NCBI RefSeq assembly: GCF_000518265.1
Contig: NZ_JADG01000020.1
Span: 1 to 64,000, forward strand
Origin: Actinomadura oligospora ATCC 43269
Lineage (GTDB): Bacteria; Actinomycetota; Actinomycetes; Streptosporangiales; Streptosporangiaceae
Length of the DNA: 64,000 nt
Direction of reading: 5' to 3'
This document shows positions 31,987-39,464 of the stretch, one piece after another (positions within the stretch are counted from its first letter, which is position 1; every line of letters begins with the position of its first letter). A program made the position numbers and the translations under genes. The notes beneath the pieces were generated by a model, which saw only the letters and a program-made list of their open reading frames with translations, did no database searches and had not been told where the DNA came from.

Positions 31987-33927
31987 ATGCCGCACGAGAA
32001 CTTCGTGCTGCCTGGGAGCTGGTTCGTGTCGACGGCTTTTCGCACGTCCCCCGCAAGCCTGGTCGGGTCTCCCCTCGAGCGACAGCTCGTCGGTGTCATC
32101 AACGACCACATGAGAGCGATGACGGGGCGCGCGGCGGGTGAGGGCGAGCAGAAGTCCTGGCGGCGCAGTCTTCCGGTTCTCGCCCGCGATCTGGTCGAGG
32201 CGGGCCTCGGCAAGGTCGAGATGCTCGTCGAGTACCAGATGCCCCGCAGCAACAAGCGCGCCGACGTGGTGCTCGCCGGAATGGACCGGCGGACCGGCCG
32301 CGACCTCTATGTGGTCGTCGAGCTGAAGCAGTGGAGCCGGGCCGCGCTGTTCGAGGACAACGAGAAGCTCGTCATCGTCCCCGGTTACACGCGGGAGGCG
32401 GAGCATCCGCTGCTCCAGGTCCGGGGCTACTGCGACGCGATCACCGACTCGGTCGCGGCCGTCCACGACGAGCCCGAATCGGTGCGAGGCGTGGCCTACC
32501 TGCACAACGCCGAGGACAGGGACGTGGACGACCTGTTCGATCTCGTCCAGGACGAGCGGACGCGGATGTTCACCAAGACGCGCCGCGGCGCGTTCCTGGA
32601 CTATCTGCGTGCCCAGTTCGCGCCGGAACCGGGAGCGGGGGCCGCGGACCGGCTTCTCGACAGCACGATCGCGCCGTCCAGGAAGCTGATGGAGGTCGCG
32701 GCCGAGGAGATCCGGAACCGCGAGCAGTTCGTCCTGCTGGACGAGCAGCGCGTGGCCTACGAGATGGTGATGCACGCGGTGCGGAAGGCGTACCGCTCGG
32801 ACACCAAGCGGGTCGTCGTCATCACCGGCGGGCCGGGCAGCGGCAAGAGCGTGATCGCCCTTTCGCTGCTGGGCGAGCTGAACCGGCAGGGGCGTTCGGT
32901 GCTGCACGCCACCGGGTCCCGCTCGTTCACCCAGACGATGCGGAAGCACGTGGGCAAGGGCGACCGGCGGATGCAGGAGCTCTTCACGTACTTCAACAGC
33001 TTCATGGACGCCGAGAAGAACGAGCTCGACGTCCTGATCTGCGACGAGGCGCACCGCATCCGGGAGACCTCCGAGAACCGCTTCACGCGGGCGGCGCAGC
33101 GCACCGGCCGTCCGCAGGTGGACGAGCTGATCGCGGCCGCGCGGGTGCCGGTGTTCCTCCTGGACGAGCACCAGGTGGTGAAGCCCGGCGAGACCGGGAC
33201 GGTCGAGGCCATCCGGAGCCACGCGCGGAACCTCGGCTTCCGGGTGCACCAGGTCGACCTGGAGGGGCAGTGGCGGTGCGGCGGCAGCGCGAAGTACGAA
33301 CGGTGGGTGCTGGACCTGCTCGGTCTCCGGGACGAGGACGCCGAGCCGCGTCCCTGGACCGGGGACGACGGCTTCGAGGTCGTCCTGGCGAAGTCGCCCG
33401 CCGAGTTGGAGGACGTCCTGCAGGAGAGGACGCGCGACGGTGGCACCGCCCGGATATCGGCGGGGTACTGCTGGCCGTGGAGCAAGCTGGGCGAGGACAA
33501 CACCCTCGTGCCGGACGTCAGAATCGGCGACTGGGCGCGTCCGTGGAACGTCAGGGGCGACCGTGCGGTGGGCCAGGCTCCGCCGAGCGCTCTGTGGGCG
33601 ACCATGGACGGTGGTTTCGGCCAGATCGGCTGCGTCTACACCGCGCAGGGCTTCGAGTACGACTGGTCGGGCGTGATCATCGGGCCTGATCTGATCGCCC
33701 GGCACGGGCGGCTGGTCACCGTCCGGGAGGAGAACCGGGACCCGGTGCTGGCGCGGAGGAGCGTCTCCGACAGCCAGGTCGAGCAGCACATCCGGAACAT
33801 CTACAAGGTTCTCCTGACGCGGGGGATGTCGGGGACCGTCATCCACGCCACCGATCCGGAGACGCGGGAGTTCCTCGCCGGCCTTCTGGCTGACGCCTCC
33901 GGGGCCGGGGACGCGGCTTCCGCCTGA
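31987..33927 (+). CDS. PD-(D/E)xK nuclease fused to a DUF2075/Schlafen-3-like helicase
   Basis: A 646-residue protein in two parts. Residues 60-130 show a PD-(D/E)xK nuclease pattern: acidic VEMLVEYQ, then D93 in NKRADVVLAG and E112-x-K114 in YVVVELKQW. From about 275 follows a superfamily-1-like ATPase: Walker A TGGPGSGKSVIAL (about 280-292), Walker B LDVLICDEAHRIRE (about 346-359), DEHQVV (motif III region) and YTAQGFEYDWSGVIIG (late helicase motif). DUF2075 helicases with nuclease domains are often found in defence islands. A MazG gene lies directly upstream. Start at 31987 lacks a good ribosome site, so the exact N-terminus is uncertain. Confidence 0.85.
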   Translation: MPHENFVLPGSWFVSTAFRTSPASLVGSPLERQLVGVINDHMRAMTGRAAGEGEQKSWRRSLPVLARDLVEAGLGKVEMLVEYQMPRSNKRADVVLAGMDRRTGRDLYVVVELKQWSRAALFEDNEKLVIVPGYTREAEHPLLQVRGYCDAITDSVAAVHDEPESVRGVAYLHNAEDRDVDDLFDLVQDERTRMFTKTRRGAFLDYLRAQFAPEPGAGAADRLLDSTIAPSRKLMEVAAEEIRNREQFVLLDEQRVAYEMVMHAVRKAYRSDTKRVVVITGGPGSGKSVIALSLLGELNRQGRSVLHATGSRSFTQTMRKHVGKGDRRMQELFTYFNSFMDAEKNELDVLICDEAHRIRETSENRFTRAAQRTGRPQVDELIAAARVPVFLLDEHQVVKPGETGTVEAIRSHARNLGFRVHQVDLEGQWRCGGSAKYERWVLDLLGLRDEDAEPRPWTGDDGFEVVLAKSPAELEDVLQERTRDGGTARISAGYCWPWSKLGEDNTLVPDVRIGDWARPWNVRGDRAVGQAPPSALWATMDGGFGQIGCVYTAQGFEYDWSGVIIGPDLIARHGRLVTVREENRDPVLARRSVSDSQVEQHIRNIYKVLLTRGMSGTVIHATDPETREFLAGLLADASGAGDAASA

Positions 33928-33996
33928 CATCCGTCGGCGCCGAATCCTGCACTTCCCTCGCGCGGCTACAGTGCTTGGGAACTTGGGGCGCGAGCG

Positions 33997-35646
33997 GTGG
34001 AGGATCGGGTGGCGGCGGAAAGGGGCTCGCAGGGGTTTGTGCGGGTTCCTGTGGGGGTCGATGCCGAGCGCTGGGTGACTTTTGCGGGGGCGAAGGTCCT
34101 GGTCGTCGTGCATTCGGTCACGGCGTTGGGGCGGTTGCTGGATGTGCTCGCCGTTCTTGAGGGTGAATTGCGGGTGCAGGTTGTTTACACCCGGATTCCG
34201 GCTTCGGCGTTCACGGATGGCGTCGAGGAGTTTCTGCGGGACGTCGGGGCTCTGGTCGTTCCTTGGGAGCAGGCGGTCAGGGAGACTTTCGATCTGGCGT
34301 TGAGCGCGTCCAGTAGCGGTGATCTGCATCTGGTCAAGGCGCCGCTCATTGTTATGCCACATGGCATTGGTTACAATAAGTATTTGAAAACGGAAAACGG
34401 AAAACGGAAAACGGTCTACGGGCTTGGGGAGGAGCAGCTCGTTCGGGATGGGCGGGTGGTTCCGGCCGTTCTGGTGTTGTCGCATGGTGAGCAGCTCGTC
34501 CGGCTGAAGGAGTCGTGTCCGGAGGCTGTGCCGCGTGCGGTGGTCGCGGGGGACGTCTGCTTCGACCGGATGGCGGCCAGTGGTGAGTGGCGCCAGGTTT
34601 ATCGGGAGCGGCTTGGGGTTCGGGATGGGCAGCGGCTGGTCGTTGTTTCGTCCACCTGGGGGTCCACCTCGCTGTTGGGGGCGGATCCCTCTGTCGTGGG
34701 GCGGCTGTTGCGCGAGTTGCCCGTGGATGAGTATCGGGTCGCGGCGGTTGTTCATCCGAATGTGTGGCATGGCCATGGGGCATGGCAGGTTCGGTCGTGG
34801 CTGGCGGATTGCCGACGGGCCGGATTGTTGTTGATTCCGCCTCGGGAGGGGTGGCGGGCGGCGCTTGTGGCGGCGGATTGCCTTGTCGGCGATCACGGGT
34901 CTGTGACGTTGTACGGGGCCGCTTTGGGGTGTCCTACTGTGCTTGCCGCTTATGACGCCGACGACATATCACCGGGGACGGCCATGGACGTTCTGGCCGA
35001 TGTGGCGCCCCGGTTGAAGGGCGGAGCCGCGCTGCGTCCTCAGATCGAGGAGGCGATCCGGCGGCACGATCCGGCGTTGGGTGAGTTGTTCGCGGGGTTG
35101 GCGGTTGAGCGGCAGGGCGAGGCTGCCGCCGTGCTTCGAGAGGCCATGTACCGGTTGATGGGGTTGCCTGAGCCGGAGCGGGCGGCTCGGGTGGTTCCGG
35201 TTCCTCCTGCTGAGGCTGAGAGGGCTGAGTGGGGTGCGGAGGGGCCCGGGGTACTGATCGCCTCGTGTGACGCGGACGGGCGGGTCGAGCGGGTGCCGTT
35301 GATGGGCGAGGTGCCTCGGCTCGGGGCTTCGGCTCATGTTGTTGTGGAGGACGCCTGCACCGACGTGCGCGCGCGGGGGATCGCGGGCGTTGTGGTGCGT
35401 CGGGAGGGGTCTCCAGGGCCGATGGCCGGTGTGGCGCCCGAACGGGTCTTCGCGATGCTTCCTTCGTGCTCGGTTGTCGCGGACGTTGGGGACGACGGGT
35501 GCGCGGTGTGGCTCCGGGACGGGACATGCCTGAAGATGCGCGCTGACGTTCCAGACCTGGGTGTGCTGGGGTCGTTGGCCTTCAGGCGGCCCATGCCGAA
35601 TAGCCTGCGTCTCGGGGAACGCGTGATCGACGTGGACGTCAGCTGA
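33997..35646 (+). CDS. GT-B-like protein of unknown function with internal slippage-prone repeat
   Basis: A 549-residue protein. The pattern of KVLVVVHSVTALGRLLDVLA, PLIVMPHGIGYNKYL, VVAGDVCFDRM, VVVSSTWGSTSLLGADP and VGDHGSVTLYGAALGCPTVL fits a GT-B fold like CDP-glycerol glycerophosphotransferases or UDP-GlcNAc epimerases. Relatives in actinomycete genomes are sometimes labelled translation initiation factor 2, which nothing here supports. Third positions use more T than neighbouring genes, hinting at transfer. The low-GC stretch at 34386-34414 is four copies of GAAAACG and encodes KTENGKRKT; a change by one copy would shift the frame. TACAGT at 33968-33973 may be its -10 box. A GTG at 34009 with GGAGG 5 nt before it is an alternative start. 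Confidence 0.7.
   Translation: MEDRVAAERGSQGFVRVPVGVDAERWVTFAGAKVLVVVHSVTALGRLLDVLAVLEGELRVQVVYTRIPASAFTDGVEEFLRDVGALVVPWEQAVRETFDLALSASSSGDLHLVKAPLIVMPHGIGYNKYLKTENGKRKTVYGLGEEQLVRDGRVVPAVLVLSHGEQLVRLKESCPEAVPRAVVAGDVCFDRMAASGEWRQVYRERLGVRDGQRLVVVSSTWGSTSLLGADPSVVGRLLRELPVDEYRVAAVVHPNVWHGHGAWQVRSWLADCRRAGLLLIPPREGWRAALVAADCLVGDHGSVTLYGAALGCPTVLAAYDADDISPGTAMDVLADVAPRLKGGAALRPQIEEAIRRHDPALGELFAGLAVERQGEAAAVLREAMYRLMGLPEPERAARVVPVPPAEAERAEWGAEGPGVLIASCDADGRVERVPLMGEVPRLGASAHVVVEDACTDVRARGIAGVVVRREGSPGPMAGVAPERVFAMLPSCSVVADVGDDGCAVWLRDGTCLKMRADVPDLGVLGSLAFRRPMPNSLRLGERVIDVDVS
34386..34414 (+). repeat. 7-nt tandem repeat GAAAACG x4 inside a coding frame
   Basis: Four exact copies plus one G, in the middle of a gene in a sequence that is otherwise very GC-rich. 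Unit length is not a multiple of three. The current copy number keeps the 549-codon frame open. Confidence 0.92.
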
Positions 35647-37747
35647 GGGGTTCCTCGCGAAGGCGGTCTGCGCGTTCGCTGTGGATGCGGTCGTAGGCGG
35701 CGATGGCCTGTTCGCGGTAGGACGCCCGGTCTGCGGGATCGGCGAGGCGGATCAGGGCTTCCAGGATCTCGGCCTGCTGGTAGGGACGGTCCTCGTCCCG
35801 CATGATGGCTAGGGCCGATTTCAGGGTGGCCAATGCGTCAGGGGCGCGACCGGCTTGTCCTTGGGCTTGGCCCAGGGTGAAGAGGGTGCGGCCCTGGTTG
35901 TACCGGTCGGGTTTGAGGTCGCCTTTGTGGTCGCGGACGTTGGCGAAGCGCTCGCCGGACTCGGTGGCGTAGGCGATGGCCGATTCCCACTCCCCCAAGC
36001 CGAGGGACACGCGCGCGAGGTGGTGCAGGTTGATGGCCACGCCGCGAGGGCGGTCGTGTCGTTCTTCCAGGGAACGTGCTCGTTCGAGGAAGGGGAGCGC
36101 TTCCGCGTAGTCACCTGCGTCCAGATAGGCGCGGCCCATGAATTCTTCGGCGGAGGCCAGGTTGAGGGGGTCGCCGGTGTCGAGTGCGGCGTCGCGGGCC
36201 GTGGCCAGGACCGATCGGGCCGCGGCGAACTGACGGGTCTCGAAGTAGGCGCGGCCCAGCTGCGTTGTTAGGCGGAACAGCCAGCGAGGGTCGTTCAGGG
36301 CTTCGGCGGCCTCCAAGCCCCGTTCCAGGACGGGGATGAAGGTGCCGTAAGGACGAGCTGAAAGCTGGAGCGCCCACTGGGCTTCGCATAGCTGGACCGT
36401 TAGGTCGTGCCAGCCGCGGTCATGGGACGTGTAGGCGACGGCACAGAGGTTCGGGTGTTCGAGCTGCAGCCAGTTCAGCGCGCGTCGTTTCGTCCCGAAC
36501 GGTGAGGAACCCAGGGTTTTGTAGATCTCGCCAAAGACCGGGCGGTAGGGGTTCGCCGTGCGGTCTGCGGCGGCAGCGGTCGTCAGGTACCACTCGATCG
36601 TGCGGCGGACGGCCGCGTCGCGTTCGTCCTCGGGCAGGCGGACGGCCGCGGTGGCGTTGGCGTGGCGCCGGATGCGGTCCGGCATGTGGAAGCGGTCGTT
36701 CTCGCTGCGCAGCAGCTGATGGTCGGCGAGGGCGTCCAGGACGTCCAGGGCCGTGTCCTCGTCGGTGCCGAGGAGGGCCGCGGCCGCCGCCGGGACGAAC
36801 GAGACGGGACCGGCCGCCGTCCCGAACCGGTCGTCGGCCGCGGGATGCAGGCCGAGCAGGGCGAACCCGCGTTGGGCGGCCGGTGGAAGCGACTCGTACG
36901 CGCCCTCCCCCAGCGTCATGATCACACTGTTCCCGGCGAGGTCGCGGCGCAACCGGCGGACCGCCGGGCCGACGCCGCGCCTGCTGGTCCTGAGGTGCGC
37001 GGCGGCGAGGCGGAGCGTCTCGGGGTGGCCTTCGCAGAGGCGCAGGAGGTCGTCCACGGCGTCCGGGTCGGCGTCGAGGTGCTCGGCTCCCGCGACGGCG
37101 CGGAGGAGCTCGCGGCCCGCCCAGTCCTCGAGTTCGCCGATCGGGAGGTCCTCGCAGCCGTGCTCGGCGAGCAGCGGGACGGGGTCGCGGTCGGTGATGG
37201 CGATGACCATGGACGCGCTGGACGGCGGCAGGAACGGCGCGAGCTGCCCCGGGAGTTCGACGCCGTTCAGGACGAGCAGCACGCGTTTCGCGGCCGTCGC
37301 GCGCAGCCAGAGCGGAATCGCGCCCTCCCGCTGGATCGCGTCCTCGGGGACGTCGTTGGCGCGGAGGAGCGGAGCGAGCAGGTCGTCCGGTGAGGCGGCG
37401 GCGCGTCCGCCCGCTGCGGGAAGGTCGAGGAAGAACCGTCCGTCGGGGAAGTCCTCGGCGTGGTCGTGGGCCCAGCGCAGGGCCAGTGACCGTCGTCCGA
37501 TGCCTGAGAGCCCGCGCAGGAGGACGAGTGCGGGCGTGCCGGGCTCCCGTGGGCGCTCCCACGCCTCGTCCAGGATGCGAGCTTGCGGCACGCGGTCGAC
37601 GAAGGGCGCGGGGGCTGCCGGAAGGGTGAACCGTGCGAGCGCGCTATCCAGGTGCGTGCCGTAGTTGTTCACGATGGTGTCGGCATGAGCGACCATCAGA
37701 ACCTTGTTGGCACTGCCGGTGAAGACGTTCTCGGTGGACGCACCCAT
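35639..37747 (-). CDS. STAND-type NB-ARC/TPR protein with degenerate P-loop
   Basis: A 702-residue protein. Residues 1-50 form the short lead often found on actinobacterial STAND proteins (NVFTGSANKVLMVAHADTIV). The nucleotide-binding region starts near 70, but the P-loop reads LRGLSGIGRRSLAL: the essential Lys is Arg85 and the Thr/Ser is shifted. Walker B reads VLLVLNGVEL, with Asn in place of Asp. From about 450 come tetratricopeptide repeats (GRAYFETRQFAAARSVLATA, GRAYLDAGDYAEALPFLERA). It is likely a scaffold or sensor with weak or no ATP hydrolysis. The ATG at 37747 was chosen at the family-like start; the open frame continues upstream only as a shadow. It overlaps the stop of the converging GT-B-like gene by 8 bp. 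Confidence 0.8.
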   Translation of the reverse strand: MGASTENVFTGSANKVLMVAHADTIVNNYGTHLDSALARFTLPAAPAPFVDRVPQARILDEAWERPREPGTPALVLLRGLSGIGRRSLALRWAHDHAEDFPDGRFFLDLPAAGGRAAASPDDLLAPLLRANDVPEDAIQREGAIPLWLRATAAKRVLLVLNGVELPGQLAPFLPPSSASMVIAITDRDPVPLLAEHGCEDLPIGELEDWAGRELLRAVAGAEHLDADPDAVDDLLRLCEGHPETLRLAAAHLRTSRRGVGPAVRRLRRDLAGNSVIMTLGEGAYESLPPAAQRGFALLGLHPAADDRFGTAAGPVSFVPAAAAALLGTDEDTALDVLDALADHQLLRSENDRFHMPDRIRRHANATAAVRLPEDERDAAVRRTIEWYLTTAAAADRTANPYRPVFGEIYKTLGSSPFGTKRRALNWLQLEHPNLCAVAYTSHDRGWHDLTVQLCEAQWALQLSARPYGTFIPVLERGLEAAEALNDPRWLFRLTTQLGRAYFETRQFAAARSVLATARDAALDTGDPLNLASAEEFMGRAYLDAGDYAEALPFLERARSLEERHDRPRGVAINLHHLARVSLGLGEWESAIAYATESGERFANVRDHKGDLKPDRYNQGRTLFTLGQAQGQAGRAPDALATLKSALAIMRDEDRPYQQAEILEALIRLADPADRASYREQAIAAYDRIHSERADRLREEPLS

Positions 37748-37845
37748 CAGCCCTCGAAGCCTCCGCCCCTGGCAACCGTCCCCCCGGACGGGCCCAGTCT
37801 GCCAAAGGCTTGTCGCGTACGCACGAGCGTTCGGCGGCGGCTGGG

Positions 37846-38193
37846 TTATTTGCTGGAGATGACGGTGTCGAGGAGGGTCCGGGAGGTTTCCAGGGCTTCG
37901 ATGGCGGCGGTGATGCGGGCTCGTTCGCGGCGGAGGTCGGCGAGGAGGTCGGGGCAGGTGGGGGTGAGGTGGTCGGGGTCGCCTTCCAGGCAGGGGAGGA
38001 CGGTGGCGATGGTGGCGGTGTTGAGGCCGGCGGCGAGGAGGGAGCGGATGCGGCGGACGGTCTCGACGTCCTGCCGGGAGTATTCGCGGTAGCCGCTGGG
38101 GAGGCGGTCGGGGGTCAGGAGGCCCTGCTCCTCGTAGTAGCGGAGGAGGCGTTCGGAGACCTCGGTGTGGCGGGACAGTTCGCCGATGCGCAT
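37846..38193 (-). CDS. MerR-family transcriptional regulator
   Basis: A 115-residue regulator. MRIGELSRHTEVSERLLRYY and EEQGLLTPDRLPSGYREYSR form the MerR winged helix, followed by VRRIRSLLAAGLNTATIATV and a coiled dimer helix. A Cys pair (CLEGDPDHLTPTC) lies between them and might bind metal or sense redox, but this is not a known motif arrangement. The ATG at 38193 has AAGGGAG upstream. It diverges from an MFS exporter with a MerR-type dyad between them. Confidence 0.88.
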   Translation of the reverse strand: MRIGELSRHTEVSERLLRYYEEQGLLTPDRLPSGYREYSRQDVETVRRIRSLLAAGLNTATIATVLPCLEGDPDHLTPTCPDLLADLRRERARITAAIEALETSRTLLDTVISSK

Positions 38194-38203
38194 GGACGCT
38201 CCC

Positions 38204-38233
38204 TTGACTCTCACATAGGTGTGAAAGTCTACC
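38204..38233 (+). promoter_or_regulatory. MerR-type promoter with 22-bp dyad
   Basis: TTGACT (38204-38209) is a good -35 box. The dyad ACTCTCACA-TAGG-TGTGAAAGT (38207-38228) has one mismatch in its 9-bp arms and fills the space up to a TCTACC box (38228-38233). Operators within a long spacer are the hallmark of MerR-activated promoters. The transcript of the MFS gene would be nearly leaderless. Confidence 0.7.
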
Positions 38234-38242
38234 GTGCGGCAC

Positions 38243-39436
38243 ATGAGCAGGCTCTTTGTGTTGCTCGCGGCTTTGGGCGCGAGCGTTTTCGTGGTGGGGA
38301 CGTCGGAGTACCTCGTGGCGGGGTTGTTGCCGCAGGTGGCCTCTGACCTGGGAGTTTCGGTGGCGGTGGCCGGGCAGTCGGTGACGGCCTACGCGCTCGG
38401 AGTCGTTGTGGGCGGGCCGTTGGTGACCGCGGCGACGGTCCGGATGCCGCGGCGGATGCTGGCGGTGGGGCTGCTGGTGGTGTTCGCGGTGGGGAACGCG
38501 TTGTGCGCGGTCGCGCCGTCCTATGGGGTCCTGATCTTGGGGCGGGTGGTGGCGTCGCTGAGCCACGCCGCGTTCCTGACCTTGGCGTTGATGCTGACCA
38601 CCAAGGTCGTGCGGCCCGAGCGGGTCGGGTCGGCGATCGCGGGGGTGGCGGCCGGTTTCTCGGTGGCGACCCTGCTGGGGGTTCCGGTCGGGGTCCTGGT
38701 CGGCGAGAGCGCCGGGTGGCGGACGCCGTTCGCGCTGATCGCGGGGTTGGCGCTGGTCATGGCGGTGGTGTTGGGGATTCTGCTGCCGGAGGGCGAGAGG
38801 AGCGAGACGCGGGTCCGGGACGAGGTGCGGACCGTGGTGTCGCGGCCGGTTCTGCTGGTGGTGGCCACGACCGCGGTCGGGATGGCGGCGGTGTCGAGCG
38901 TGTTCACCTACCTCGCGCCTTCGCTGCGGGACGTCGCGGGGTTCGGGGCGGCGGCCGTTTCCGGCCTGCTGGTCGTGTACGGCCTTGGCAGCCTGGTGGG
39001 CGGGCTGGCGGCTGGACGGTTCGCTGACCGGTCGCTGGAGCTGACGTTGCGTCTGACGTTCGCCGGGCTGGCCATCGTGCTCGTGGTGGTGGCGTTGGCC
39101 ATGCCCTGGAAGGTCGGCGCGGTTGTGGGCGTGTTGGCGTTCGGGTTGTTGGCCTCGGCTACAACGCCGACCTTGCAGAGCCTTCTGCTTAGGCACGCTG
39201 GTAGTGCGCCCACGCTGGCGATCTCGGTGAATGTGGCGGCGTTCAATATCGGGATCGCAGTGGGATCCGTGGTCGGCGGGCTCGTCGTCTCGGATATTGG
39301 GACGCGTTGGACTGGGATGGCGGGGGCGGTGCTGAGCCTCGCTGGGCTTGGGCTGTCCTATCTGGTGCTCCCTCGGCCTCGGGTTCAGTCGCTGGATGTG
39401 GAACGGGCGGTGCCCAGGGTTGAGGTCTCGCCGTAG
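38243..39436 (+). CDS. MFS transporter, DHA1-type (AraJ/Cmx-like)
   Basis: About 397 residues with 12 membrane spans. Span 1 reads LFVLLAALGASVFVVGTSEY, followed by LVAGLLPQVASDLGVSVAVA, the pattern of sugar-efflux and chloramphenicol-resistance type DHA1 pumps. ATG at 38243 chosen; a GTG three codons earlier is possible. Its promoter carries the MerR dyad, and the SARP gene starts 28 bp after its stop, so MerR, pump and SARP appear to be one regulatory unit. Substrate unknown. Confidence 0.87.
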   Translation: MSRLFVLLAALGASVFVVGTSEYLVAGLLPQVASDLGVSVAVAGQSVTAYALGVVVGGPLVTAATVRMPRRMLAVGLLVVFAVGNALCAVAPSYGVLILGRVVASLSHAAFLTLALMLTTKVVRPERVGSAIAGVAAGFSVATLLGVPVGVLVGESAGWRTPFALIAGLALVMAVVLGILLPEGERSETRVRDEVRTVVSRPVLLVVATTAVGMAAVSSVFTYLAPSLRDVAGFGAAAVSGLLVVYGLGSLVGGLAAGRFADRSLELTLRLTFAGLAIVLVVVALAMPWKVGAVVGVLAFGLLASATTPTLQSLLLRHAGSAPTLAISVNVAAFNIGIAVGSVVGGLVVSDIGTRWTGMAGAVLSLAGLGLSYLVLPRPRVQSLDVERAVPRVEVSP

Positions 39437-39464
39437 CACGCGTCCGATACGGGAGACTTGTCGT

